Positions 8,633-16,951 of a DNA stretch of 64,000 nucleotides are shown here, one piece after another. The DNA comes from JAFDVN01 sp964472275 (GTDB lineage Bacteria; Acidobacteriota; Holophagae; Holophagales; Holophagaceae). The notes beneath the pieces were generated by a model. It saw nothing but the letters and a program-made list of their open reading frames with translations, ran no database searches and was not told the origin of the DNA. A program made the translations under genes and the position numbers. Positions within the stretch are counted from its first letter, which is position 1; every line of letters starts with the position of its first letter. The DNA is taken from the NCBI GenBank assembly GCA_964472275.1, contig CAYYJN010000006.1:1-64000 (forward strand), in the 5' to 3' direction.

Positions 8633-9943
8633 TCAGAGGCTCAAGCCGAAATGGCGGGGCACCAGCACCAGGGTTTCCTGATGGGTGTTGTAGGTGAGGG
8701 TGGGGGTCGAGGTGGTCTGGTTGAATTCGGTGCGGGCCGTGGCGGTGCGGGTGGTGAGGTCCACGCGCACGGCGACCGGGATGTTGCGGAACCAGACCAG
8801 GTCCCGCGCGGCGGTGGTCGCGTTCTGGACGGGAATGCTGGTAAAGCCCGTCACGCCGTAGTTGTAATTGGTGAGCTGGTAATTGAGGGTGCCCGCCGCC
8901 GCCGAACCGCCAGCGCCGAGAATGCCGGCGTTGAAATCGGTGCCGGCGTAGCCGTAGCCCGCCCAGATCTTGTCCGGCGTCTTGCTCATGTCGCCCGGGT
9001 TCATGCTCATGTAGAACTTCAGGCCCACCACATTCTCGGCGACGATGGTCGCGGAATAATTGGCCGTGGCGGGCGCGCCGCCGGAGAGGTAGGAAACGAA
9101 TCCGGCCGGGTTGTAGTTCTCCTGCTCGCGCACGAGGCAGGGGATCGCCTTGGCGGGGTTGTTCGGGTCGAGCAACTGGGGCTGGATGCTGTAGCGCACC
9201 TGCTGACCCACCTGCACGAAGAGCACCTTCGCGCCGTCCAGATGGCCATAGGGATCGAGCAGCGTGTTGCCCGTGCTGCCGCCACCCGCCGCCTGGAGCG
9301 TGTTGGAAGGCGTGATCACGACCTGATTGCCCGCGCCCGCGGCGACATTGGCGATGCCCCGGCCCGACAGGTTGTCCTTGAAGACGAGGGCCATGCCCTT
9401 CTGAACCTGAGAGGCCTGCGGCGCGCTACCGCAATCCACCGTGAAGGTGGTGACGCCGGGCACGGTGGCGACGGCTCCAGACTGGACCGCCGTGGCGACG
9501 AGGCTGTTGGTTCCGGCGATGGCGCCTTTCAAGGTGCCTTCGAAGGAGAGGGCTTCGTCCGAATACATGAGGAGCTGGTCGGAGGTGACGACCAGATCGC
9601 TGCCATCCGCGTTGCCCTTCGCGATGGTCACGGGGACATTGGGAGCGATGGCGAAAAGCGGATTGGCCCCGCTGATGGGAATGCTTTGGGGGGCTCCCGC
9701 CGCGATGTCCGTGGGCAGGAGGAACATGCCCGCGGTGTTGAGGTCGTCATAGAGGATGTCCAGCGAGAGGCGGTTCCGGCGGGCGCTCGACATCTTTTCG
9801 CCCGCGGTGTAGAAGGTGCCGAGGCTGGCCTGGAAGACCTTCGCCATGCCCGCCATGAGCAGCGCGGTGAACACCATGGCCACCAGCAGCTCGACGAGGC
9901 TGAAGCCTGCGTTCCGGGAGGGGAAGATGCGACGGTTAGCCAT
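8633..9943 (-). CDS. pilW: PilW-like minor pilin
   Basis: The 436-residue product carries a type III prepilin signal, NAGFSLVELLVAMVFTALLM, cleaved after Gly and N-methylated by PilD. The globular part is long and rich in Gly, Asn and Thr, as in PilW proteins of minor-pilin operons. The start overlaps the end of pilV by 8 bp, and pilX follows after 20 bp. Minor pilins of this group form the priming complex at the pilus tip together with PilY1. Confidence 0.85.
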   Translation of the reverse strand: MANRRIFPSRNAGFSLVELLVAMVFTALLMAGMAKVFQASLGTFYTAGEKMSSARRNRLSLDILYDDLNTAGMFLLPTDIAAGAPQSIPISGANPLFAIAPNVPVTIAKGNADGSDLVVTSDQLLMYSDEALSFEGTLKGAIAGTNSLVATAVQSGAVATVPGVTTFTVDCGSAPQASQVQKGMALVFKDNLSGRGIANVAAGAGNQVVITPSNTLQAAGGGSTGNTLLDPYGHLDGAKVLFVQVGQQVRYSIQPQLLDPNNPAKAIPCLVREQENYNPAGFVSYLSGGAPATANYSATIVAENVVGLKFYMSMNPGDMSKTPDKIWAGYGYAGTDFNAGILGAGGSAAAGTLNYQLTNYNYGVTGFTSIPVQNATTAARDLVWFRNIPVAVRVDLTTRTATARTEFNQTTSTPTLTYNTHQETLVLVPRHFGLSL

Positions 9944-10451
9944 GGTTGAGGGTCCGGGTGAGGGTGACGGTGCGGGTCACGAGCGGGCCGCCCTGGGTGG
10001 AGGCCTCCTGGAAGGTGACGATGGTGGTGACCACGGCGAGGGTTCCCGTCGCGCCCGTGTAGGTGCCCGCGTTGGCGGAGGTGGTGGTGGCGGTGAAGTA
10101 GGCGGTCTTATCCACCGCGTTGGCCGCGTTGGCGTCCGGGTGCGCGCCTTTGTAGGTGAACTGCTCCACCACTGGCGCGGCGCCGAAGTAGTTGTTGGGA
10201 TAAGTGACGGTGCCGCCGTAGGTCTGCGTCTGGAGCGTCTGGCGGGACTGGGTCTCGACGGCATCGAGCACATGGTTCGCCACCAGCACGGCCGTGTTGT
10301 AGCCGCGGGAACGGGTGTTGGACTTGAGGGCGACGGTCTCCAGGGCGGCGAGGCCGAGCAGGCCAACCGCCATGATGAAGGCTGCCACCAGCAGCTCCAC
10401 CAGGGAGAAGCCGGATTGGCGGAGACGCCGGGAAGGACGCGGAAGGTTCAT
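9936..10451 (-). CDS. pilV: PilV-like minor pilin
   Basis: This is a 171-residue pseudopilin with the prepilin signal SGFSLVELLVAAFIMAVGLLGLAALE; the AVGLLGLA stretch after the cleavage site is typical of PilV. The start ATG at 10451 shares a base with the upstream stop (TGATG). A longer open frame extends upstream, but it only shadows the preceding gene. A Thr/Val-rich beta domain follows the helix. It belongs to the minor-pilin operon. Confidence 0.85.
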   Translation of the reverse strand: MNLPRPSRRLRQSGFSLVELLVAAFIMAVGLLGLAALETVALKSNTRSRGYNTAVLVANHVLDAVETQSRQTLQTQTYGGTVTYPNNYFGAAPVVEQFTYKGAHPDANAANAVDKTAYFTATTTSANAGTYTGATGTLAVVTTIVTFQEASTQGGPLVTRTVTLTRTLNHG

Positions 10452-11113
10452 CACAGGCGCCTCCAGGTGGTCGCGTTGGTGCCCTTGTAGAACTTCATGA
10501 TGCTGGTGCCGCCGTTGGTGACGAGCACGATGCCCATGGGCGCGCCGGGAAAGGGCTGCCCGGCCTTCAGGCCCACCACGGCCACGAAGAAGCCGTTGCT
10601 GAAGCGCTGGGTGTAGCCGTTCACATTGATGGTGCCGTTCACGGCGCCGGTGAACAGGTTGTTGCCCAGGGCGCTGAGGTAGGGCTCCGTCGTCCAAGGC
10701 GAGATCGTCTTCAGGTTCGGCGCGGCTCCGAGGGCCGTGGTCATCCACGCGGCATTGTTCGCGTCCACCACGCCCGCCTCCATGTGGTCCCGGCGCTGGG
10801 CGCCGACGCCCGTGAAGGTGGATTTGAAGGCGCCATCGCCCGTGCCATCGGTCTTCACATAATCCAGGAAGAGCGGCGTGGCGCCGGTCCAGGTGCCGTT
10901 GGTCGTGAGCGTCACATTGCCCAGGGTGGTCTTGGCGTTCTCCTGGGCGGCGTAGAGGGTGCCTTCCACTTCGCTCATGACGGAGCGGACGGCTTCCTCC
11001 TGGCGGCCTTGGGTGAAATAGAACGCGCCCGCCGTGGCCAGGATGCCGACGATGGCCAGCACGACCAGCAGCTCGATGAGCGAAAAGCCCGTACTCCGGG
11101 ATCTCATGCGCAT
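10451..11113 (-). CDS. FimT/GspH-like pseudopilin, first gene of the pilin operon
   Basis: The 220-residue protein has the prepilin signal TGFSLIELLVVLAIVGILAT after a five-residue basic leader. The body is GspH/FimT-like, beginning with a long amphipathic helix (SVMSEVEGTLYAAQENAKTT). The ATG at 11113 is chosen because GAGG lies five bases upstream; an in-frame start 42 bp earlier has no such site. As the first gene after a sigma-70-like promoter, it is coupled by TGATG to pilV. In other bacteria FimT has a role in DNA uptake; which role applies here cannot be told from the sequence. Confidence 0.8.
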   Translation of the reverse strand: MRMRSRSTGFSLIELLVVLAIVGILATAGAFYFTQGRQEEAVRSVMSEVEGTLYAAQENAKTTLGNVTLTTNGTWTGATPLFLDYVKTDGTGDGAFKSTFTGVGAQRRDHMEAGVVDANNAAWMTTALGAAPNLKTISPWTTEPYLSALGNNLFTGAVNGTINVNGYTQRFSNGFFVAVVGLKAGQPFPGAPMGIVLVTNGGTSIMKFYKGTNATTWRRL

Positions 11114-11186
11114 GAGGACCTCGACGAAAAGGGTGGAAGGGACGAGAAGGTGCAACCAGAAATTTTATGAGCTTGATGCTGCTTCA

Positions 11187-11214
11187 TTTATACGCCCGAG
11201 GAGAACCTTGTCAC
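11187..11214 (-). promoter_or_regulatory. sigma-70-like promoter of the pilin operon
   Basis: On the minus strand, GTGACA (11209-11214, five of six matches to TTGACA) and TATAAA (11187-11192, five of six matches to TATAAT) are separated by 16 bp. The transcript start would fall about 65 bp upstream of the first pilin ATG. I see no sigma-54 GG/GC pair here, although many type IV pilin genes use sigma-54. Confidence 0.6.
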
Positions 11215-11230
11215 AGGATTCTCAAGATGA

Positions 11231-11249
11231 ATGACTAAATTTTAGTCAT
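11231..11249. promoter_or_regulatory. perfect 9+1+9 palindrome upstream of the pilin promoter
   Basis: ATGACTAAA-T-TTTAGTCAT is a perfect inverted repeat with one central base. It overlaps the priA stop codon and lies about 17 bp upstream of the -35 box of the pilin operon. Its position and symmetry suit an activator site for a dimeric regulator. It could instead be a weak hairpin at the end of priA, but it is AT-rich and has no T tract. Confidence 0.5.
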
Positions 11250-13528
11250 ACCGTGAAACCGTAGGGATCCCGATCCAGACTCAGGCTCCCGCCCGGCGGA
11301 GGCGGCGCCACCCGCAGCGCTTCGCCGATGGCTTCCCGATTCGGAGATTTCACCAGGAGCTGGAAGCGCCAGCGGTCCTTGAGCCTGGCCACCGGGGCTT
11401 CCAGTGGGCCAAGGACGCGAAGGCCCGACACGCGGGCCAACCGCGCCTTGATGGCGGCGAGGGCTTCTTTGGCCTGACCGGGCTCCTCCGCCTCGGCGCG
11501 ATAAAGCGCCAGGGCCGCGAAGGGCGGATAGGCGAGGGCTTCGCGATAGGGCAGCTCCGCCGCGGCGAAGCCTTCGAAATCCTGGGCCACCGCGTGCTGG
11601 ATGGCCGGATGGTCCGGCGCGTAGGTCTGGAGGATGACCCGTCCCGGGCGTTCGCCACGGCCCGCGCGGCCAGCCACCTGAGTGAGCAATTGGAAGGTGC
11701 GTTCGGCGGCGCGGAAGTCGGGGATCTTGAGGCCCTGGTCCGCGCCAAGGATGCCGACGAGCGTGAGCTTCGGGAAGGTGTGGCCCTTGGCGAGCATCTG
11801 GGTGCCGACGAGCAGATCCACCTCGCCGTGCTCCGCCGCGAGCAGCGCGGCCTCCAGCGCGCCGCGCCGCGAAGTCGTGTCCCGGTCCAGGCGGAGGATG
11901 CGCGCGGACGGGAAGAGCCGCGTGAGTTCTTCCTCCACCCGCTCGGTGCCTTCGCCCACACCGCGCAAGTGGACTTCGCCGCAGAAGGGGCAGGCTTCGG
12001 GCGGAGCCGCTTCGTGCCCGCAGAGATGGCATTTGAGCCGATGCGCGGCGCGATGGAAGGTGAGGCTCACCGAGCAATGGGGGCAATCGAGGCTCTGGCC
12101 GCAGGCGCGGCACATCCAGAAAGATTCGTAGCCGCGCCGATTCAGCAGCAACATCGCCTGCTCGCCTTTGGCCAACGCGGCTTGGATGCCCGCCATCAAT
12201 TGCGGCGAGAAGAGCACCTTCTTCCGCGCGGCTTTGTAAGCTTCGCGAAGGTCCACGACTTCCACCGTCGGCATGGTCACGCCCGCCGGCCGTTCCGTGA
12301 GGCGGTGCAGCGCGTAGCGTCCCGTTTGAGCCGCGTGCCAGCTTTCCAGCGAAGGCGTCGCCGATCCGAGCACCACGGGGCAGCCTTCGATCTGCGCCCG
12401 TTTGATGGCGAGATCCCGGGCCTGGATGCGGGGATGTTCCTCGGACTTATAGGAACCTTCGTGCTCTTCATCCACGATGACGAGGCCGATGCCGCGGAGC
12501 GGCGCCAGCACCGCGTTGCGGACGCCGACGAAAAGGTCAGCCCCATCCTGGAGCAGCCGCACCACATCCGCCTGCTTCTCAGTGGCGTTGAGGCCGGCGT
12601 GGCCCACGGCGACGCGGCCGGGAAAGCGCGCCTCCAGCCGCGCCAGCAGCCGTGGCGTGAGGCCGATCTCGGGCACGAGCCACAGCACGCGTTGGCCCTT
12701 CGCGAGCGCGCGGCCCGCCAGATCCAGGTAGACCTCGGTCTTGCCCGAGCCGGTCACGCCATGGAGCAGATGCGCGTGGAAGGACCCCAACGCGATGGCG
12801 TCCGCGACGGCGCGCTGTTCGGCGTTGAGCGTCACGGCCCGGTCCACCCCCGCTTCGCGCTTCTGGGAGAGCGGCTCCAGGCGTTTGAGTCGCTCGATGA
12901 GGCCATGGCGTTCCAGCGTGCCCAGCACCCCGCCGCTCACCCGCGCGGCGCGCAGCAGCTCCGCCTCCAGCAACGCACCGCCCGCGTCCTCCAACGCCAG
13001 CAGCACGCGAGCCTGTTGCTCCGTGACGCGGGACGGATGCGGCTGCGCCGTGCGCCGCACTTCGGTCAGGCCCGCGCCGCGGAGGTCCTCCCTGTGCAGC
13101 AGCGTGGGCAGCGCGATCTCCCCCGCGTGCCAGGCGTCGCCAACACCGACGAGCTCCGCCCACGCGCCCGCGTCGCGCAGCGCGGAAAGGCGGCGCCCAT
13201 CCGGGATCTCAGCGTCCCACCGCGGCTTCAGGGCCTGGGGCAGCGCCAGGGGAAGCAGGCTCGCCTCCGCCACGCCGTAGTAGCGCGAGGCGAAGGCCAG
13301 GAGCTCCCGCAGCTTCGGTGGCAGAAGCGGGAAGGGATCGAGGGCTTCCTCGATGGGCTTGAGCTTCGCCGCAGGTGGCGCGGGGTCCGGGCCCAACACC
13401 AGCCCGACCGCCGATGAAGCCCGCACTTTCACCTTCACCCGCACTCCCGGCGGCAGCCCTTCCGGCGCGAGATAGGTCAGCGGCGGAAGCGGCCGGTTGA
13501 GGGCGATGCGGGTGGGGATGAGCGTCAT
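11246..13528 (-). CDS. priA: primosomal replication restart helicase PriA
   Basis: PriA reloads the replisome at stalled forks. The 760-residue product has the helicase Walker A motif GVTGSGKTEVY, the DEEH box (IVDEEHEGSYKSEEHPRIQARD) and eight zinc-binding cysteines in four CxxC pairs (CRAC, CPHC, CHLC, CPFC). The N-terminal 3'-OH-binding region starts MTLIPTRIALNRPLPPLTY. The ATG at 13528 overlaps the upstream stop as ATGA; a start 36 bp earlier would add unrelated residues. The C-terminus ends within the palindrome upstream of the pilin operon. Confidence 0.95.
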   Translation of the reverse strand: MTLIPTRIALNRPLPPLTYLAPEGLPPGVRVKVKVRASSAVGLVLGPDPAPPAAKLKPIEEALDPFPLLPPKLRELLAFASRYYGVAEASLLPLALPQALKPRWDAEIPDGRRLSALRDAGAWAELVGVGDAWHAGEIALPTLLHREDLRGAGLTEVRRTAQPHPSRVTEQQARVLLALEDAGGALLEAELLRAARVSGGVLGTLERHGLIERLKRLEPLSQKREAGVDRAVTLNAEQRAVADAIALGSFHAHLLHGVTGSGKTEVYLDLAGRALAKGQRVLWLVPEIGLTPRLLARLEARFPGRVAVGHAGLNATEKQADVVRLLQDGADLFVGVRNAVLAPLRGIGLVIVDEEHEGSYKSEEHPRIQARDLAIKRAQIEGCPVVLGSATPSLESWHAAQTGRYALHRLTERPAGVTMPTVEVVDLREAYKAARKKVLFSPQLMAGIQAALAKGEQAMLLLNRRGYESFWMCRACGQSLDCPHCSVSLTFHRAAHRLKCHLCGHEAAPPEACPFCGEVHLRGVGEGTERVEEELTRLFPSARILRLDRDTTSRRGALEAALLAAEHGEVDLLVGTQMLAKGHTFPKLTLVGILGADQGLKIPDFRAAERTFQLLTQVAGRAGRGERPGRVILQTYAPDHPAIQHAVAQDFEGFAAAELPYREALAYPPFAALALYRAEAEEPGQAKEALAAIKARLARVSGLRVLGPLEAPVARLKDRWRFQLLVKSPNREAIGEALRVAPPPPGGSLSLDRDPYGFTV

Positions 13529-14826
13529 TGCGGTCCGGTTTTGGGGACGGTCATCCGCGCCCACTGCGCGGCGGACTGCTCATCCCCGCAGCGGCGGGCC
13601 AACTCGGACGCCCATCGCGGCAGACCCGCGGAGGGCCGCCATTCCATCGCCTCCCGCACCACCCGGTCAGCCTCGTAGCCCTGCCCCTGGCGGAGGTAGG
13701 CCTCGACCAGGGGAGAAAGGAGCCGATCCCAGTCACCTTCTAGGGTATCCATTGGCTTCCCATCCCGCCCCAGCATGAAGAATCTCCTGGGATGCTCCCT
13801 CTGGTCGTTCCACCAGGGCTGGACCAAGTCCACGATGTCTCTCCAATGGTTCGCGCGTTTGGCCCCGTAGATGTATCCGCTAAGGCTGAATTCATCTGGA
13901 ATCACCTTGGAGTTGGGCAGGGGAAGCGGAGTGAGCGAATCAAGGAGCGGACGAAGGGGGCGACCGCCGGCGACTTCCTGGAGGCGGACCCAAAGACTCC
14001 AAAGGTCGTAGTCATCCGGACGAGCTCGGAGACCATCCTCGATTTGCGGGAGGCATCGCGAGGCTTCTTGCTGCATGGTGGGCGATAGTCCAGCGCCCGC
14101 CATCCGGAGCATCAACGACCAAACTCCAGTCAGGTCCTTCAGAGACTGGGCTCGCTCTCCCGTGCCCATCAATCTCGCTACCGGCCCCCAGATGCGCTCG
14201 TCTTCGCCTTCTGGCAGCGGTTTCGAAAGAGATGGAGGATCGGGAAATTGGGGTAAGCCTCCACCGTCCACCGGTGGCTTCTTGTAGGTCAGGTAGGGCT
14301 TCATCAAGGTTCTCGCCAGGAAAACCCGCTTGCCCAGTAGCGCGCTCAGCGCGTCCATCCGATCAGGGTGACTTCCCAGAAAGGCGGTGAGGACCTGGAT
14401 AGGCCCCTGAATGCCTCGGCGCTCAACCAATGATTTGAGGAACTCCGCAGATGGAAGCGTCGTCCCGGAATCGAGAACGCTCCCGTCCTTATCCACCAGC
14501 GCCCAGCGGGTTTCACCACTCCACCGCTCTCTCGCGCACAGTTCTTTGCCGAGCATTGAGGCCTGGGGAATCACCCATTGGCCGATGCCCGTCTCCAGAA
14601 GGAATGGATCCGAGTCGAGCGTTTTTTTCAATTCGCCCGTCCAGTCCTGTGAAACGCCGGACAGCAGAACCCATTGGGCCCACCCATCCTGTTTCACCTT
14701 GGCAACCCACTCCACCAGGGTGTTTGGTGTGGAAGCTCCTTCCGAATCTGGGCGGGCAACCATGGCTGCTTGGGCCGCCAGCGGCACGGCGAGGGCGGGA
14801 AGGATCAGGGCGGCGGCGCGGCGCAT
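13525..14826 (-). CDS. secreted protein of unknown function
   Basis: I do not recognise this 433-residue protein. It begins with a clear signal peptide (MRRAAALILPALAVPLAAQA). A start 24 bp further upstream is also possible. The mature part has many tryptophans and a helical, TPR-like C-terminal third (LSPLVEAYLRQGQGYEADRVVREAMEW). It is coupled by an ATGA overlap to priA, a replication gene with which an exported protein has no obvious functional link. It is divergent from tsaD, with the two starts only 11 to 35 bp apart. Base composition is slightly lower in GC than its neighbours in the middle part. Confidence 0.6.
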   Translation of the reverse strand: MRRAAALILPALAVPLAAQAAMVARPDSEGASTPNTLVEWVAKVKQDGWAQWVLLSGVSQDWTGELKKTLDSDPFLLETGIGQWVIPQASMLGKELCARERWSGETRWALVDKDGSVLDSGTTLPSAEFLKSLVERRGIQGPIQVLTAFLGSHPDRMDALSALLGKRVFLARTLMKPYLTYKKPPVDGGGLPQFPDPPSLSKPLPEGEDERIWGPVARLMGTGERAQSLKDLTGVWSLMLRMAGAGLSPTMQQEASRCLPQIEDGLRARPDDYDLWSLWVRLQEVAGGRPLRPLLDSLTPLPLPNSKVIPDEFSLSGYIYGAKRANHWRDIVDLVQPWWNDQREHPRRFFMLGRDGKPMDTLEGDWDRLLSPLVEAYLRQGQGYEADRVVREAMEWRPSAGLPRWASELARRCGDEQSAAQWARMTVPKTGPQ

Positions 14827-14849
14827 TCGGCTCTCGGAAAAGGCCAGCA

Positions 14850-14862
14850 TACAATTGAACGA
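14850..14862 (+). promoter_or_regulatory. candidate -10 box of tsaD
   Basis: TACAAT (14850-14855) lies six bases before the tsaD ATG at 14862, which would place the transcript start at or next to the start codon. There is no Shine-Dalgarno sequence before this ATG, so tsaD may be translated from a leaderless mRNA. A -35 box is not convincing. Confidence 0.35.
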
Positions 14863-15881
14863 TGCTGGTCCTTGGCGTGGAAAGCTCCTGCGACGACTGC
14901 TCCGCGGCGGTGGTGGAGGAGACGGCGCGCGGACCGGTGTTGAAATCGCTGGTGCGGCGCAGCCAGGACGCGCTGCACGGACCTTTCGGCGGCGTGGTGC
15001 CGGAGCTGGCGGCGCGGGAGCACTTGCTCCAGGTGCGCGGGACGATCCAGGAGGCGTTGGACAAAGCGGGCGTGAAGCCTGCGGACCTCGATCGCGTGGC
15101 CGTCACGCGCGGGCCTGGCCTCGTGGGCAGTCTGCTTTGTGGCTTCAGCGCGGGCAAGGCGCTGGCGTGGCGGGAGGGCAAACCCTGGGTGGGCGTCCAT
15201 CACCTCCTCGGCCATCTCAACGCCGCGCGCTTCGACAACCCGGATCTGCCCTTCCCCGCGCTCGCGCTGCTGGTGAGCGGCGGCCACACGCACCTCTACC
15301 TCGCCCGGAACTGGACGAGCCTGGAGCTCCTCCGCAAGACCCGGGACGACGCCGCGGGCGAGGCCTACGACAAGGCCGCGCGGGTGCTGGGCCTGGGCTA
15401 TCCCGGCGGTCCGCCGGTGGATGATTGCGCGCGCAAGGCGCCGAAGGCGGCCGAGCCCTTCACGGCGCCGCGCTTCCGCGACGGCCTGCCGGCCTGGAGC
15501 TTTTCCGGCATCAAGACCGCGCTCAAACTCCGCGTGGAGCGCGATCCGCGCCTCGCCACCGCCGGAGCGGAGGACGCGGAAGTGCAGGCCCTTTGCCGCA
15601 GTCTGCAGGAGGCCATCGCCGCCTGGCTGTTGAAGCCCATTCCCGACATCGCCCGGGAGCACGGCGCGAAAAGCCTCATCCTGAGCGGCGGCGTGGCCTG
15701 CAATTCTGAGCTGCGATCGCGAGCGACGGCGCTCGCCGAACGCGAAGGCCTCGCCCTCGCCATTCCCGAACCGAAACTCTGCACGGACAACGGCGCCATG
15801 ATCGCCGCCGCCGGCGCGTTACTGCCCGTGGAAGGCGGCTTCGCCCTCAACGCCGATTCCGACCTCCGTCTGGGAGCTTGA
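14862..15881 (+). CDS. tsaD: tRNA N6-threonylcarbamoyladenosine (t6A) transferase TsaD
   Basis: TsaD transfers the threonylcarbamoyl group to A37 of ANN-decoding tRNAs, working with TsaB and TsaE. The 339-residue length is normal. Visible motifs are LVLGVESSCDDCSAAVVE at the N-terminus, the metal-binding HHLLGH, the nucleotide-binding VSGGHTHLY, LILSGGVACNSELR and CTDNGAMIAAAG. The gene is immediately followed by gatC, with only the stop and start codons abutting, so the pair is co-translated. Confidence 0.95.
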   Translation: MLVLGVESSCDDCSAAVVEETARGPVLKSLVRRSQDALHGPFGGVVPELAAREHLLQVRGTIQEALDKAGVKPADLDRVAVTRGPGLVGSLLCGFSAGKALAWREGKPWVGVHHLLGHLNAARFDNPDLPFPALALLVSGGHTHLYLARNWTSLELLRKTRDDAAGEAYDKAARVLGLGYPGGPPVDDCARKAPKAAEPFTAPRFRDGLPAWSFSGIKTALKLRVERDPRLATAGAEDAEVQALCRSLQEAIAAWLLKPIPDIAREHGAKSLILSGGVACNSELRSRATALAEREGLALAIPEPKLCTDNGAMIAAAGALLPVEGGFALNADSDLRLGA

Positions 15882-16166
15882 ATGGATGTCACCCGCGACG
15901 ATGTGCTCCGCTGCGCCAAGCTCGCGAGGCTCAGCCTTCGCGAAGACGAGATCGAACCCATGCGCCGCGCCATGGCTCAGCTCCTGACCCGCGCCGAAAA
16001 GCTGAACGATCTGCCGCTCGACGGCGTGGAGCCGCTGCTCCACGCGCTGCCGCTCGTCCTGCCCCGCAGGGAAGATGTGCCCGGCGAATGCCTCAGCCAG
16101 GAAGCGGCGCTCGCCAACGCGCCCGAACAGCGCGAAGGGCACTTCGTCGTTCCGAAAGTGCTCTAA
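15882..16166 (+). CDS. gatC: Asp/Glu-tRNA amidotransferase subunit GatC
   Basis: The 94-residue GatC stabilises GatA on GatB in the enzyme that converts mischarged Glu-tRNA(Gln) or Asp-tRNA(Asn). Family features are the N-terminal DDVLRCAKLARLSLREDEIE helix, the central LNDLPLDGVEPL segment and the C-terminal EGHFVVPKVL. gatA and gatB are not adjacent: the gene is followed by a large palindrome and a convergent gene. Its ATG directly follows the tsaD stop. Confidence 0.92.
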   Translation: MDVTRDDVLRCAKLARLSLREDEIEPMRRAMAQLLTRAEKLNDLPLDGVEPLLHALPLVLPRREDVPGECLSQEAALANAPEQREGHFVVPKVL

Positions 16167-16172
16167 CGGGAT

Positions 16173-16326
16173 CCAAGCCCTTGGGCTACAGGCTTCGGGC
16201 TACACGGTTCAACCGACTTGACTCCAAACGGATCGTCAGCCTACGACTCGAATCCAAGTCGTAGGCTGACGATCAACGCCGGATGGGTCGGCAGAAACCG
16301 CGTAGCCCGTAGCCCGAAGCCCGAAG
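16173..16326. repeat. nested palindrome: heptad arms (GGCTACA/GGCTTCG) around a perfect 18-bp hairpin
   Basis: The outer left arm holds heptads GGCTACA, GGCTTCG, GGCTACA (16184-16204). The outer right arm holds TAGCCCG, TAGCCCG, AAGCCCG (16303-16323). Inside lies a perfect 18-bp inverted repeat (16231-16248 and 16257-16274) with an 8-nt loop. The 12-mer GGATGGGTCGGC at 16281-16292 is the reverse complement of a core shared with the elements at 28667 and 59653. The element separates two convergent genes. Confidence 0.8.
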
Positions 16327-16333
16327 TCTCGAT

Positions 16334-16906
16334 TTACCAATCCGATCCGCCGGAATCGCCGCCGCCGGAATCACCCCAGTCGGAGCCGCCGGAGGAATCG
16401 GACTCGCCCCAGTCCTGGCTCTGGCCGGAGTCGGATGAGCCTGACGAATCCCATCCGCCGCCGTTGTTGGATGAGCGGTTGCCGCCGCTGAGCATTTCGC
16501 CGATGAGCATGCCGGTGAGCATGCCGCCCAGATTCGGCCCCGGATTCATGGGCGCATAACCCTGCTGCTGGGCCAGCATTGCAGGGTCCGGATCGAGACC
16601 CAGGCGGCGGCGCGTGGCGGCCGGGAGTTCATCGTCCTTCAGCTCCTGGATACCGGCTTGAGCGCCGCAGTAGCCGCAGGTCCACTTCACCGTGCGGGTG
16701 CCGTCGTAGTTGGCCTTCATCCCATCGCCGGAGGCGCCGCAGGCGGGGCACTTGGCGTAGGGCGAGACGAAGGCGTGGTCGCCAGCGATGTGCCCGCTGG
16801 TCATGCCGCGCTTGGCCGCGCCCATCTGCTCGGGACGGTCGCCTTTGCCCCGCATGGCGAAGTAGATGACCGCGATGACGATGAGGATGACGATGAAGGC
16901 GGCCAT
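16334..16906 (-). CDS. membrane-anchored zinc-ribbon protein with Ser/Gly/Asp-rich tail
   Basis: I do not recognise a named family for this 190-residue protein. An N-terminal membrane helix (MAAFIVILIVIAVIYFAMRG) is followed by a zinc ribbon with cysteine pairs CPACGASGDG and CGYCGAQ about 20 residues apart. The last 60 residues are low-complexity (repeated SDWGDSG-type units with Ser, Gly, Asp and Trp). Such tails occur on small envelope proteins in many high-GC bacteria, with unknown function. The gene stands alone, divergent from anmK. Confidence 0.6.
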   Translation of the reverse strand: MAAFIVILIVIAVIYFAMRGKGDRPEQMGAAKRGMTSGHIAGDHAFVSPYAKCPACGASGDGMKANYDGTRTVKWTCGYCGAQAGIQELKDDELPAATRRRLGLDPDPAMLAQQQGYAPMNPGPNLGGMLTGMLIGEMLSGGNRSSNNGGGWDSSGSSDSGQSQDWGESDSSGGSDWGDSGGGDSGGSDW

Positions 16907-16951
16907 GGTCGGACTCCTGCGCTAGGACCCCTAGGATGTCAGAATCCAGCC

